Assembly (NCBI RefSeq): GCF_006517435.1
Contig: NZ_VHQG01000001.1
Coordinates: 317,035-381,034, forward strand
From: Schumannella soli
GTDB taxonomy: Bacteria; Actinomycetota; Actinomycetes; Actinomycetales; Microbacteriaceae
Direction: 5' to 3'
Length of the DNA stretch: 64,000 nt
Shown here: in pieces, positions 32,517 through 41,438 of the stretch
Layout of the letters: the number at the start of each line of letters is the position of its first letter
Numbering within the stretch: position 1 is the first letter of the stretch
The notes under the pieces: model-generated
What the model saw: the letters and a program-made list of their open reading frames with translations, nothing else
The model's database searches: none
Told to the model about the DNA's origin: nothing
Position numbers and translations under genes: made by a program

Positions 32517-34319
32517 ATGCTCGACACCCTGATCGCCGGCCTGCTCCGAGGGAACATCTACGCCCTCGGAGCGGTCGGCATCTCGCTCGTCTTCGGCGTC
32601 ATGAACGTCGTCAACTTCGCGCAGTTCTCGTTCTTCGGGCTCGGCGCGATGCTCGCCTGGTTCGGCATCGTCAAGCTCGGCCTGCCGTTCTGGCTGGCGC
32701 TGCCGCTCGTGCTCGTCATGTGCGCGGGGTTCGGCCTGCTGACCAACGTCGCCGTCGTGCGGCCGCTCGCGAAGTACCTGCCGCTCGCGGCGATGCTGTC
32801 GACCTTCGCGGTGTCGCAGATCCTCGACAACGCCTCGCAGGTCGCCTTCGGCGCGAACTTCCGCGCCTTCCCCAAGGTGCTGCCGACCTCGAACTTCCGC
32901 GTCGGCAACCTCGCCTTCGGCACCTCCGACCTCGTGATGCTCGGCATCACGATCGTCGTGATGGTGACGATGTCGCTGTTCCTCAAGTACGGCCGGATCG
33001 GCCGGGCGATCCGCGCGACCTCGCAGGATCAGGAGGCGGCGCTGCAGGTCGGCATCCCCGTCGCCGGGGTGCAGCACGTCTCCTTCGTGATCGCCTCGGC
33101 GCTCGGCGGCCTCGCGGGCGTGTTCATCGCCCTCTACGTCGGCGTCGCGAATCCCTCGTCCGGTCTCGAGACCGGGCTCGTCGCCTTCGTCGCGGCGACG
33201 CTCGGCGGGCTCGGCTCGCTCGTCGGCGCCGTCATCGGCGGCTTCGTGCTCGGCGTGCTCGAGGCCTTCGGCATCCACTTCTTCGGCGACACCGCCCGCG
33301 AGATCATCGTCTTCGCGGTGCTCATCATCGTGCTGATCGTGCGGCCCGGCGGGCTGCTCGGGCGGGTGCCGCTCATCTCGAGCGAGCCGCTCACGGGCAC
33401 CTTCCTCGGCCGCGGTCGGCCGTTCCGCATCCCGAAGTGGGTGTGGCCGATCGCCCTCGTGATCGCGGCCGTCGTGGTGCCGCTCGTCGGCGGCGACTAC
33501 GTGCTCACCACCGGAACCCAGGTGCTGATCTACGCGACCATCGGCGCCGGCTTCACCCTCACCGCGGGGCAGGCGGGCGTGCTCGCGCTCGGCCAGGCCG
33601 GCCCGATCGCGATCGGCGCCTACAGCTCGGCGCTGCTGACGACCGTCGTGCACCTGCCGTTCTGGGTCGCGCTGCCGGTGTCGGGGCTCATCGCCGCGAT
33701 CATCGCCTCGATCCTGTCGTCGCCGATCTGGGGCGTGAAGGGGCACTACATCTCGATCGCGACGCTCGGCGTCGGCACCGTGATCGTGGCCGTCATCCAG
33801 CTCGTGTTCCCGCAGGGCATCTACGGCATCCCCTTTCCCGACTGGTTCGGCACCCCGCTGACCTCGCCGCTCGCCTACTACCTGATCGACCTCGGCGTGC
33901 TCGTGATCACGCTCGTGGTGATGTGGCGCATCCGCCGCTCGCACCTCGGCAAGGTCATCGCCTCGGTCGGCAGCGACGAGACGGCCGCGGTCGCCTCGGG
34001 CGTGCGCGCCCGCGACTACAAGGCGCTCGCCTTCGCGGTGTCGGCGTTCTTCGCCGGCGTCGGCGGCTCGCTGCTCGCGCACCAGTACACCTACATCGAC
34101 CCGACGATCTTCACGACGCTCATGTCGCTGCTCGTCGTCACGATCGTCATCATGGGCGGCGTCAACCTGCCCTACGGCGCCGTGCTCGGGTCGATCGTGC
34201 TGATCGGCGCGATGGAGCTGCTGCGCTTCACGCCCGAGCTGCGCATCATCGTCTACGGCCTCGTGCTGATCCTCGTGGTGAGGTTCCGGCCGGGCGGACT
34301 GCTGGTGAGGAACTCATGA
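32517..34319 (+). CDS. LivH-LivM fused ABC permease
   Basis: A 600-residue double permease. Residues ~1-290 are LivH-like (GLLRGNIYALGAVGISLVFG, LVAFVAATLGGLGSLVGAVI) and residues ~310-600 LivM-like (GFTLTAGQAGVLALGQAGPI, GVKGHYISIATLGVGTVIVA, GVRARDYKALAFAVSAFFAG), joined without a break by a linker around position 300. In most bacteria these are two separate genes, so this fusion supplies both membrane halves. Its stop overlaps the livG ATG by 4 nt. Confidence 0.93.
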   Translation: MLDTLIAGLLRGNIYALGAVGISLVFGVMNVVNFAQFSFFGLGAMLAWFGIVKLGLPFWLALPLVLVMCAGFGLLTNVAVVRPLAKYLPLAAMLSTFAVSQILDNASQVAFGANFRAFPKVLPTSNFRVGNLAFGTSDLVMLGITIVVMVTMSLFLKYGRIGRAIRATSQDQEAALQVGIPVAGVQHVSFVIASALGGLAGVFIALYVGVANPSSGLETGLVAFVAATLGGLGSLVGAVIGGFVLGVLEAFGIHFFGDTAREIIVFAVLIIVLIVRPGGLLGRVPLISSEPLTGTFLGRGRPFRIPKWVWPIALVIAAVVVPLVGGDYVLTTGTQVLIYATIGAGFTLTAGQAGVLALGQAGPIAIGAYSSALLTTVVHLPFWVALPVSGLIAAIIASILSSPIWGVKGHYISIATLGVGTVIVAVIQLVFPQGIYGIPFPDWFGTPLTSPLAYYLIDLGVLVITLVVMWRIRRSHLGKVIASVGSDETAAVASGVRARDYKALAFAVSAFFAGVGGSLLAHQYTYIDPTIFTTLMSLLVVTIVIMGGVNLPYGAVLGSIVLIGAMELLRFTPELRIIVYGLVLILVVRFRPGGLLVRNS

Positions 34320-35326
34320 GCGAGAACACTGCTGCGGGCGCTCCGGCCTCGGGCGAGACCTCGGTCGAGGTGGATGCGGCGACCGCCGCGACGTCGGATG
34401 CCCTGCTCAGCGTCGAGGGCCTCGAGCGCCACTTCGACGGCGTGCGCGCGGTCGACGGCGTGAGCTTCACGGTCGCGCCGCACGAGGTGGTCTCGATCAT
34501 CGGGCCGAACGGCTCGGGCAAGACGACGACGCTCAACCTGGTCAGCGGCGCCCTGCGCGCGGGTGCCGGCACGATCTCGCTCGAGGGCCGCCGCATCGAC
34601 CACGCCGATCCGGCGCGTATCGCGGAGGAGGGCGTCGCCCGCACCTTCCAGAACGGCCGCGTCTTCGCGACCCTCTCGGTGCGCGACAACGTCGAGGTCG
34701 GGCTGCACTCCACGCTCACCGCGAGCCGGCCCTTCCGCCGGCTGTCGCGGCTCTTCCTGCTGCGGTGGATCCCGTTGCTCGGCGAGCTGTTCATCGCGAT
34801 CATCGGCACGCCCGCATCCCGCCGCGAGCAGAAGCAGATCGACGCCCGCGTCGAGAGCGAGGTGCAGCGCTTCGAGGCCCGCCTCGGTCCGCGCCGCGAC
34901 GACCCCGCCTACTCGCTCAGCTACGCCAACCGCCGTCGCACCGAGATCGCCCGCGCGCTCGCCCTGCAGCCGAAGCTGCTGCTGCTCGACGAGCCGACCG
35001 CGGGCATGAACCAGTCGGAGACCGCCGAGGTGCTCGAGCAGCTGCTGCAGCTCAAGGCCGACGGCCAGGCGATCCTGCTCGTCGAGCACAAGCTCGACCT
35101 GGTCATGACGGTCAGCGATCGGGTGATCGTGATGGATGGCGGCCGCATCATCGCCGAGGGTGCGCCGCAGACCGTGCGCCACGATCCGGCCGTGATCGAG
35201 GCGTACCTCGGGCGCCGGCGCGGGCTCGGCGGCGCGACCGACGACGTCGTGGCGAGCGCGGCGCCGGCCGACGAGACGCCCGCCGCGACCACCGGCGACG
35301 CCGCGACCGGAGAGGACGAGGCATGA
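34316..35326 (+). CDS. ABC transporter ATPase (LivG type)
   Basis: A 336-residue ATPase. Walker A IGPNGSGKTTTLNL, the LivG-specific RTFQNGRVF region, a signature motif that reads SLSYANRRRTEIARAL rather than LSGGQ (usual LivG is LSYGQQRRLEIARAL, so modified), Walker B LLLLDEPTAGMN and a switch His in EHKLD. A 35-residue N-terminal and a 40-residue C-terminal Ala/Thr-rich tail are extra. Start ATG 34316 overlaps the preceding stop. Confidence 0.92.
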   Translation: MSENTAAGAPASGETSVEVDAATAATSDALLSVEGLERHFDGVRAVDGVSFTVAPHEVVSIIGPNGSGKTTTLNLVSGALRAGAGTISLEGRRIDHADPARIAEEGVARTFQNGRVFATLSVRDNVEVGLHSTLTASRPFRRLSRLFLLRWIPLLGELFIAIIGTPASRREQKQIDARVESEVQRFEARLGPRRDDPAYSLSYANRRRTEIARALALQPKLLLLDEPTAGMNQSETAEVLEQLLQLKADGQAILLVEHKLDLVMTVSDRVIVMDGGRIIAEGAPQTVRHDPAVIEAYLGRRRGLGGATDDVVASAAPADETPAATTGDAATGEDEA

Positions 35327-36075
35327 GCGCCCTGCTCGAGCTCGACGACGTGCACGTCTACTACGGGCCCTTCCACGCGCTGCGCGGCAACACCCTCACG
35401 GTCGGCGAGGGCGAGATCGTCTCGCTGCTCGGCGGCAACGCGAGCGGCAAGTCGACCACGATGAAGACGATCCTCGGGCTCGTGAAGCCGAAGGGCGGAA
35501 CCGTGCGCTTCGACGGACGGGATGTGACGCACGCCTCGACCCGCCAGCGCGTCGTCGCCGGCATCGCCTCCGTGCCCGAGGCGCGGCGCGTGTTCCCGCA
35601 GATGACGGTCGACGAGAACCTGCTCGCCGGGGCGTTCACCCGCAAGGACCGCGCCGGCATCCAGGAGGACCTCGAACGCATCCGCGAGCACTTCCCGCGC
35701 CTCGCCGAGCGCCGACGCCAGGAGGCCGGCACGCTCTCCGGCGGCGAGCAGCAGATGCTCGCCTTCGGCCGCGCGCTCATGAGCCGCCCGCGCCTGATCT
35801 GCATGGACGAGCCGACCATGGGCCTCTCCCCCAAGCTCGTCGACCAGGTGCTCGACGAGATCGCGCGCATCAACCGCGAGCTCGGCGTCGCCGTGCTGCT
35901 CGTCGAGCAGCAGGCCGAGCTGGCGCTCTCGATCGCGTCGCGCGGCTACGTGCTCGCCTCCGGCGAGATCGTGCTGCAGGGCGGATCGCGCGAGCTGCTC
36001 GACGATCCCGAGATCCAGGTCGCGTACCTGGGCAAGGCGACGGACACCGCCGCAGAAAGCGACACCACCGCATGA
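35323..36075 (+). CDS. ABC transporter ATPase (LivF type)
   Basis: A 250-residue ATPase with Walker A LGGNASGKSTTMKTILG, signature TLSGGEQQMLAFGRALMSRP, Walker B LICMDEPTMGLSP and VEQQAELAL. VPEARRVFPQMTVDENLLAG is the LivF fingerprint. It overlaps livG-type and the following monooxygenase gene by 4 nt at each end, so the five genes are tightly coupled. Confidence 0.94.
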   Translation: MSALLELDDVHVYYGPFHALRGNTLTVGEGEIVSLLGGNASGKSTTMKTILGLVKPKGGTVRFDGRDVTHASTRQRVVAGIASVPEARRVFPQMTVDENLLAGAFTRKDRAGIQEDLERIREHFPRLAERRRQEAGTLSGGEQQMLAFGRALMSRPRLICMDEPTMGLSPKLVDQVLDEIARINRELGVAVLLVEQQAELALSIASRGYVLASGEIVLQGGSRELLDDPEIQVAYLGKATDTAAESDTTA

Positions 36076-37076
36076 CATTCCGACTCGGATTCTTCACCCG
36101 CCTGCTCGACGACGTCGCGCCGGTCGACCGCTACCGCAACGCGATCGCCCAGTTCGTGCGCGCGGAAGAGCTCGGCTTCGACACCGCCTGGGTGGCGCAG
36201 CACCACTTCCACGGCGACGAGGGCGGACTCCCCTCGCCCTTCGTCGTGCTGGCGCAGGCCGCCGCGAAGACCTCGCGCATCCGCCTCGCGACGGGCATCG
36301 TGACGCTGCCCCTGGAGGCGCCGATCCGGGTGGCCGAGGATGCGGCGGTGCTGTCGCTGCTCTCGGGCGGACGCTTCGAGCTGGGCATCGGCTCCGGCGG
36401 AACCTCCTCGTCGTTCCCGCCCTTCGGCCACGACCCGGCTGACCGTCCCGCGATCTACGCCGCGCACAAGGAGACGCTGCTGCGCGCGCTGCGCGGTGAT
36501 GTGCTGACCGACGACGGCGGGGCGCTGTATCCGCCGGCCCCGAGCTCGCTCGTCTCCGCGCTGTGGGAGGCGACCTTCTCGGCCTCGGGCGCCGCGCGCA
36601 TCGGCGGCGAGGGACACGGGCTGCTGCTCTCGCGCACGCAGCCCCGGCGCGAGTACACCGGCACCGGCTCGGCCGCCGAGCAGGTCGAGATCGTCGAGGC
36701 GCACGCCGCGGCGCTGCCGACCGGGGTGCCGCAGCGGGTCATGGCGTCGCGTTCGGTGCTCGTGGTCGACGACGAGGCCGAGGGTCGCCGCCTGCGCTCC
36801 GCCGGCATCGCCGCCTCCCTCCCGCAGATCGAGAAGCTCGGCGTCGCGCTGCCGTCCGACGTCTCGGACGAGGAGGCGGCCGCCTACCTCGACCTGCACA
36901 TCGGCACGGCCGAGCAGGTGATCGACTCGCTCGGCGCCGACCCGATCGTGCCGCTCGCGAGCGACGTCGTGTTCCAGCCGCATCCCGTCGACCCGCCGCA
37001 CGCGGTCGTGCTGCGCTCGCTCGAGCTCATCGCCGAGCGCGTGGCGCCGGCGCTGGGCTGGGCGCCGGGCGCCTGA
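36072..37076 (+). CDS. FMN-dependent luciferase-like monooxygenase (KPN_01858-like)
   Basis: A 334-residue LLM-class flavin-dependent oxidoreductase. FDTAWVAQHHFHGDEGGLPS and ATGIVTLPLEAPIRVAEDAA match bacterial luciferase-like enzymes. Its combination with two CMD/AhpD-like proteins recalls the TIGRFAM trio LLM_KPN_01858, Avi_7170 and Avi_7169, which occurs next to ABC transporters. It is translationally coupled (ATGA) to the transporter, suggesting that the imported compound is its substrate or precursor. The reaction is unknown. Confidence 0.87.
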   Translation: MTFRLGFFTRLLDDVAPVDRYRNAIAQFVRAEELGFDTAWVAQHHFHGDEGGLPSPFVVLAQAAAKTSRIRLATGIVTLPLEAPIRVAEDAAVLSLLSGGRFELGIGSGGTSSSFPPFGHDPADRPAIYAAHKETLLRALRGDVLTDDGGALYPPAPSSLVSALWEATFSASGAARIGGEGHGLLLSRTQPRREYTGTGSAAEQVEIVEAHAAALPTGVPQRVMASRSVLVVDDEAEGRRLRSAGIAASLPQIEKLGVALPSDVSDEEAAAYLDLHIGTAEQVIDSLGADPIVPLASDVVFQPHPVDPPHAVVLRSLELIAERVAPALGWAPGA

Positions 37077-37138
37077 GGCGTCGCCCGCGGCCGCATCCGC
37101 TTCCCCTTCCATCCGACCGAACCCCTCGAGAGGACCCC

Positions 37139-37747
37139 ATGACCGCCGATGTCATCGACCACCTGGTCGGCGTGAGCGAGGGCGACAGCCTCGACGCCGT
37201 GCGCCGACAGCGTCCCGACGCGAAGGCCAACGCCCAGGCCAGCTTCGACGCGCTGTTCGACTCCGACGACCTCACCCAGGTGTCGCAGCTCGAGCGCCGC
37301 GCCGTCGCCTACTGGGCCGTCGCGCTGACGCAGAGCCCCACCGCCGGCTACTACCGCGAGCTGCTCGCGGCGGAGCCCGCCGGTGCGAGCGCCGTCGACG
37401 GCGCCGCCCTCGCGACCGCGCTCGATGTCGCGCTCGAGGATGCCGTCACGGTCGGCCCCTACGGCGACTTCCCGGCCGGTCCGCTGTCGGTCGAGAACGT
37501 CGACGGTCTGCACTGGACGCCGAGCGACGCGCTCGCCTCCGTCGCCGGAGGGCGTCTCGCCGCGGCGCTCGCGCACACCCACCTGCTGACCTACCGTCCG
37601 CGCGATGCCTCGCAGGATGCCCTGCAGGCGCTGCTCGACGCCGGCTGGTCGACGACGGGCATCGTGACGCTGTCGCAGCTCGTGTCGTTCCTGGCCTTCC
37701 AGTCCCGCGTCGTCGCGGGTCTCACGGTGCTGAAGGGAGCCCTGTGA
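37139..37747 (+). CDS. CMD-domain protein (Avi_7170-like)
   Basis: A 202-residue carboxymuconolactone decarboxylase-like protein. LERRAVAYWAVALTQSPTAG is the typical helical start, and ALLDAGWSTTGIVTLSQLVS the C-terminal half; the CxxC of AhpD is absent. It lies 62 nt after the monooxygenase and overlaps its own downstream partner by 1 nt. I infer that it forms a functional pair with the next protein. Confidence 0.82.
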   Translation: MTADVIDHLVGVSEGDSLDAVRRQRPDAKANAQASFDALFDSDDLTQVSQLERRAVAYWAVALTQSPTAGYYRELLAAEPAGASAVDGAALATALDVALEDAVTVGPYGDFPAGPLSVENVDGLHWTPSDALASVAGGRLAAALAHTHLLTYRPRDASQDALQALLDAGWSTTGIVTLSQLVSFLAFQSRVVAGLTVLKGAL

Positions 37748-38352
37748 TGAGCGAGAGCGTGCTGCGCCCCGAGAACACCGAGCCGGTCGAGTTCACGCAG
37801 GAGAACCTCGGCTGGGTGCCGTGGCTCGAGCCCTTCCCGATCGACGAGCTGACCGAGCGCCACTGGACCGGGCTCACCGACAAGGGCCGCGCGAACAGCG
37901 ACTACTTCCGGCTGCTGGTGCGCGACCCCGACATCCTCGGCGCCCGCACCCGCACCGACAACGACATCTTCTACAACGAGAAGGGCGGGCTGCCGCGTGC
38001 GCTGCGCGAGCTGTCGGCGACGACGGCTTCGCGCGTCAACGGCTGCATCTTCTGCGCCTCGGTGCACTCGCGCTTCGCGACCCAGAAGTCGAAGCGCGGC
38101 GACGAGGTGCAGGCGCTGCTCGACGGCGGCGTGGATGCGGAGCAGCCGGATGCGGCCTGGCGCGCCGTGATCGACGCCTCGGCCGCGCTGACCCGCACGC
38201 CCGGCGAGTTCGGCCCCGAGCACGTGCAGGCCCTGCGCGACGCGGGCTTCGACGACCTCGCGATCGCGGACGTCATCCACGGCGCCGCGTTCTTCAACTG
38301 GGCGAACCGGCTCATGCTGTCGCTCGGCGAGCCGACCCCGCCGGCGAGCTGA
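37747..38352 (+). CDS. Alkylhydroperoxidase-domain protein (Avi_7169-like)
   Basis: A 201-residue AhpD-like protein with the redox motif NGCIFCASVHSRFATQKSKR (CxxC followed by His), the proton-relay arrangement of AhpD. NTEPVEFTQENLGWVPWLEP at the N-terminus is typical of peroxidase-related CMD proteins. It is last in the eight-gene-scale transporter operon (seven genes here) and is followed by a terminator. ATG 37747 overlaps the previous stop (TGATG); a GTG one codon earlier is also possible. Confidence 0.85.
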   Translation: MSESVLRPENTEPVEFTQENLGWVPWLEPFPIDELTERHWTGLTDKGRANSDYFRLLVRDPDILGARTRTDNDIFYNEKGGLPRALRELSATTASRVNGCIFCASVHSRFATQKSKRGDEVQALLDGGVDAEQPDAAWRAVIDASAALTRTPGEFGPEHVQALRDAGFDDLAIADVIHGAAFFNWANRLMLSLGEPTPPAS

Positions 38353-38395
38353 GGCGCGGCGAGGCGTCCCCGAACGACCTCGATCGATCCCTGAG

Positions 38396-38426
38396 AGAGC
38401 CCCGCGGCGGACCGCCACGGGGCTCT
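38396..38426 (+). terminator. Terminator of the ABC/monooxygenase operon
   Basis: AGAGCCCC (38396-38403) pairs with GGGGCTCT (38419-38426) around an inner GGCGG/CCGCC stem, followed by TTCTCGTT. Confidence 0.75.
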
Positions 38427-38444
38427 TTCTCGTTGCGCGTCCCT

Positions 38445-38461
38445 CATGTTTCAAAAACATG
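38445..38461 (+). promoter_or_regulatory. Palindromic operator candidate before the GH2 gene
   Basis: CATGTTT-CAA-AAACATG is a perfect 7-bp inverted repeat in an A+T-rich island, 86 nt upstream of the GH2 start. A TTGACG -35-like element follows at 38473-38478. The repeat is probably a repressor site for sugar control. Confidence 0.5.
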
Positions 38462-38546
38462 TGCAAAACCTATTGACGCGCTATGCCCCGGCACGGTCTG
38501 ATGAGCGCACATCGCCCCTCGACCAACGATGTTCGGGAGACACACC

Positions 38547-41378
38547 ATGCTCAAGCACGCCCGCTCCGTCGTCGCCGCCATCGCGGCGACCGCGAGCCTG
38601 ATCGCGATCGCCGCGGCCACCCCGGCCGTCGCCGCGATCACACCGAAGACCCCACCGCTCACCACGCCCTGGACCTCCCAGGTCTCGACCACGAACCCCC
38701 TGCCCGAATACCCCCGCCCGCAGATGACTCGCCCCGACTGGCAGTCGCTCAACGGCGAGTGGGAGTTCCTCAACCCCGCGACCGCCGCCGACGGCAGCGT
38801 CAACCGCAACGCCGCCCCGCCGATCGGCCAGACCCTGCCCGAGCGCGTGCTCGTGCCGTACCCGATCGAATCGGCCCTGTCGGGCATCCAGCGCAACGAC
38901 AACCGCGACCTCATGTTCTACCGTCGCGCCTTCACGGTCCCCGCCGGCTGGAGCGGCCGCAACGTGCAGCTGCACTTCGGCGCCGTCGACTACGAGGCCA
39001 CCGTCTGGGTCAACGGCACCCAGGTCGCCTTCCACCGCGGCGGCTACGACCGCTTCGAGACCGACATCACCTCGGCGCTGCGCTCCGGCAGCAACGAGAT
39101 CATCGTGCGCGTCTACGACCCGACCGACGGGCGCGGCGAGAAGCAGCCCATCGGCAAGCAGGTGAACAACCCCAGCGGCATCTTCTACACGCCGTCGTCG
39201 GGCATCTGGCAGACGGTCTGGATGGAGCCGACCGCGGCATCCTCGATCTACTCCGTCGACATCACGCCGAACATCCAGAACAGCACCGCGAAGGTGAAGG
39301 TCTTCACCCGCGGCAACGTCTCCGGGTACAGCGTGCTCGCCGAGGCGATGAACGGCACGACCGTCGTCGGCACCGCCTCCGGCGGCTTCACCGAGTTCAC
39401 CGTGCCGGTGCCGAACGCCCGGTGGTGGTCGCCCGACGACCCCTTCCTCTACAACCTGCGGGTGTCGCTGAAGAACGCCTCGGGCGCGAACGTCGACCAG
39501 GTCGTGAACTACTTCGGCATGCGCGAGGTCGGCACGAAGATGATCAACGGCGTGCTGCGGCCGACGCTCAACGGGCAGTTCGTCTTCCAGATCGGCACGC
39601 TCGACCAGGGCTTCTGGCCCGACGGGCTCTACACGGCGCCGACGGATGCGGCGCTCGCCTCCGACCTGCAGAAGCACAAGGACCTCGGCTTCAACATGGT
39701 GCGCAAGCACATCAAGGTCGAGCCGGCGCGCTGGTACTACTGGGCGGATCGGCTCGGGCTGCTGGTCTGGCAGGACATCCCCTCGACGCAGGCCTTCGAG
39801 CACAACCGCACCGCGGCGCAGACGGCCGAGTTCGAGTCGGAGGCCCGCGAGATCATCGACGAGCACCGCTTCTCGCCCGCGGTCATCACCTACGTGCCGT
39901 TCAACGAGGGCTGGGGCGAGTGGAACCTCGCCGACACCACCCGCGTCGCGAGCTCTCTCAAGCAGTACGACCCGAGTCGTCTGCTCAACGCGCACAGCGG
40001 CTACAACTGCTGCGACTCGAAGGGCGACCCGAACACGGGCGACATCCTCGACTGGCACATCTACACCGGGCCGGATGCGCCCCTCCCGACCTCGACGCGG
40101 GTGTCGGTGCTGGGTGAGTTCGGCGGGCTCGGACTCCGCACGCCGGGGCACGAGTACAGTCGCGACGGCAACTTCTTCGCCTACGAGCAGATGTCGAGCG
40201 CCGCGCAGCTCAACGACCGCTACACCGGCATGGTGCGCGACGTGAAGCAGCTCATGACGACGAAGGGCGTCTCGGCGTACGTGTACACCGAGATCACGGA
40301 TGTGGAGGGCGAGTACAACGGCCTCTTCACCTACGACCGGCGCGTGCAGAAGGTCGACACGAATCTGCTGCGCGCGGCGCACGCCGACCTGATCGCCGCA
40401 TCCCGGGCCCAGAACTCGCCCGTGCAACTGACGGTGGGTCACACGCGCTCGTTCAAGGTGACGACGCCGGGCTACACCGACCGGTACCTGCGCCACGCGG
40501 ACTCCCTCGGACGCACCGACGTCATCTCGACGGCGAGCGCCGACGTCGCCCGGCAGGACGCGTCGTTCCGCACCGTCGCGGGCCTCGGGGATGCGCGCTG
40601 CTACTCCTTCGAGTCGGTCGACTACCCGGGCAAGTACCTGCGTCACTCGGCGGGCCGGGTGCGCATCGACTCCGATACCGGCGGGTCGTTCGCGGCCGAC
40701 GCGACCTGGTGCGCCCGCACCGGGCTCGCGGCCGGCGGCACCTCCTTCGAGTCGCTGAACTTCCCCGGCTCGTACCTGCGCCACTACGCCGAGAACGTGT
40801 ACCTCGCGCGCAGCGGCGGCGCGAACGCCTGGGACACGGCGACTGGCTTCGCCGCCGACGCGACCTGGGACGTGAGCGGTGCGGCGCTCTGGCGCAGCTC
40901 GGTGCAGCTGCCGGTGGATGCGCGGCGTTCTCTGCAGGCGACCACCTGGGGTCTGACGAACCGCTACGTCCGGCACGCGAACGATCTCGCCAGCACCGAG
41001 GTCGTCGACGGCGGCAGCAGCGCGACGCTGAAGGCGGATGCGACCTTCACGATCCGCCGCGGCCTCGCCGACTCGTCGTGCTACTCCTTCGAGTCGGTCA
41101 ACTACCCGGGCCGGTTCCTGCGGCACGCCGACAGCCGGCTGCGCATCGCGAATGACGACGGCACGGCGCTGATGCGGGCCGACGCGACCTGGTGCGCGCG
41201 ACCCGGGTTGAACAACACGGGCGTAAGCCTCGAGTCGTACAACTTCGCGGGCTCGTTCGTGCGGCACTTCGACGCCGGCGTCTGGCGGGCGAGCGGGGCG
41301 GGCTCGAGCGGGTTCGACCGGCCGCAGGCTCTCGCCGCGGACAGCAGCTGGACGATCGCGGCCCCGTGGGCGCCGTGA
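38547..41378 (+). CDS. Secreted GH2 glycoside hydrolase with C-terminal AbfB-like domains
   Basis: A 943-residue secreted enzyme. Signal peptide (MLKHARSVVAAIAATASLIA, cleavage after AVA), GH2 sugar-binding domain (LVPYPIESALSGI, WVNGTQVAFHRGGYDRF), Ig-like middle domain, and TIM barrel with the acid/base Glu454 in VPFNEGWGEW and the nucleophile Glu524 in LGEFGG. The last ~300 residues hold two AbfB-type beta-trefoils (FESVDYPGKYLRH, FESLNFPGSYLRH, FESVNYPGRFLRH repeats) that normally bind arabinose side chains. So an arabinoxylan or galactan target is likely. I chose the ATG after GGGAGA instead of the one 18 nt earlier. Confidence 0.92.
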   Translation: MLKHARSVVAAIAATASLIAIAAATPAVAAITPKTPPLTTPWTSQVSTTNPLPEYPRPQMTRPDWQSLNGEWEFLNPATAADGSVNRNAAPPIGQTLPERVLVPYPIESALSGIQRNDNRDLMFYRRAFTVPAGWSGRNVQLHFGAVDYEATVWVNGTQVAFHRGGYDRFETDITSALRSGSNEIIVRVYDPTDGRGEKQPIGKQVNNPSGIFYTPSSGIWQTVWMEPTAASSIYSVDITPNIQNSTAKVKVFTRGNVSGYSVLAEAMNGTTVVGTASGGFTEFTVPVPNARWWSPDDPFLYNLRVSLKNASGANVDQVVNYFGMREVGTKMINGVLRPTLNGQFVFQIGTLDQGFWPDGLYTAPTDAALASDLQKHKDLGFNMVRKHIKVEPARWYYWADRLGLLVWQDIPSTQAFEHNRTAAQTAEFESEAREIIDEHRFSPAVITYVPFNEGWGEWNLADTTRVASSLKQYDPSRLLNAHSGYNCCDSKGDPNTGDILDWHIYTGPDAPLPTSTRVSVLGEFGGLGLRTPGHEYSRDGNFFAYEQMSSAAQLNDRYTGMVRDVKQLMTTKGVSAYVYTEITDVEGEYNGLFTYDRRVQKVDTNLLRAAHADLIAASRAQNSPVQLTVGHTRSFKVTTPGYTDRYLRHADSLGRTDVISTASADVARQDASFRTVAGLGDARCYSFESVDYPGKYLRHSAGRVRIDSDTGGSFAADATWCARTGLAAGGTSFESLNFPGSYLRHYAENVYLARSGGANAWDTATGFAADATWDVSGAALWRSSVQLPVDARRSLQATTWGLTNRYVRHANDLASTEVVDGGSSATLKADATFTIRRGLADSSCYSFESVNYPGRFLRHADSRLRIANDDGTALMRADATWCARPGLNNTGVSLESYNFAGSFVRHFDAGVWRASGAGSSGFDRPQALAADSSWTIAAPWAP

Positions 41379-41399
41379 TCTGAACTCCGGTTCGAGACC

Positions 41400-41438
41400 G
41401 GAAGCCCCGTCGCGCGCTCAAGCGCGGGCGGGCCTTCC
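41400..41438. terminator. Bidirectional terminator hairpin
   Basis: GGAAG-CCCG-CGCGC pairs with GCGCG-CGGG-CTTCC around a short loop with small mismatches; it overlaps the 3' end of the minus-strand gene at 41418 and lies 22 nt past the GH2 stop. Confidence 0.6.

Noticed and set aside
32505..34082. A 525-codon minus-strand frame
   Set aside because: Antisense to the fused permease, with a charged repetitive composition and no recognised domain.
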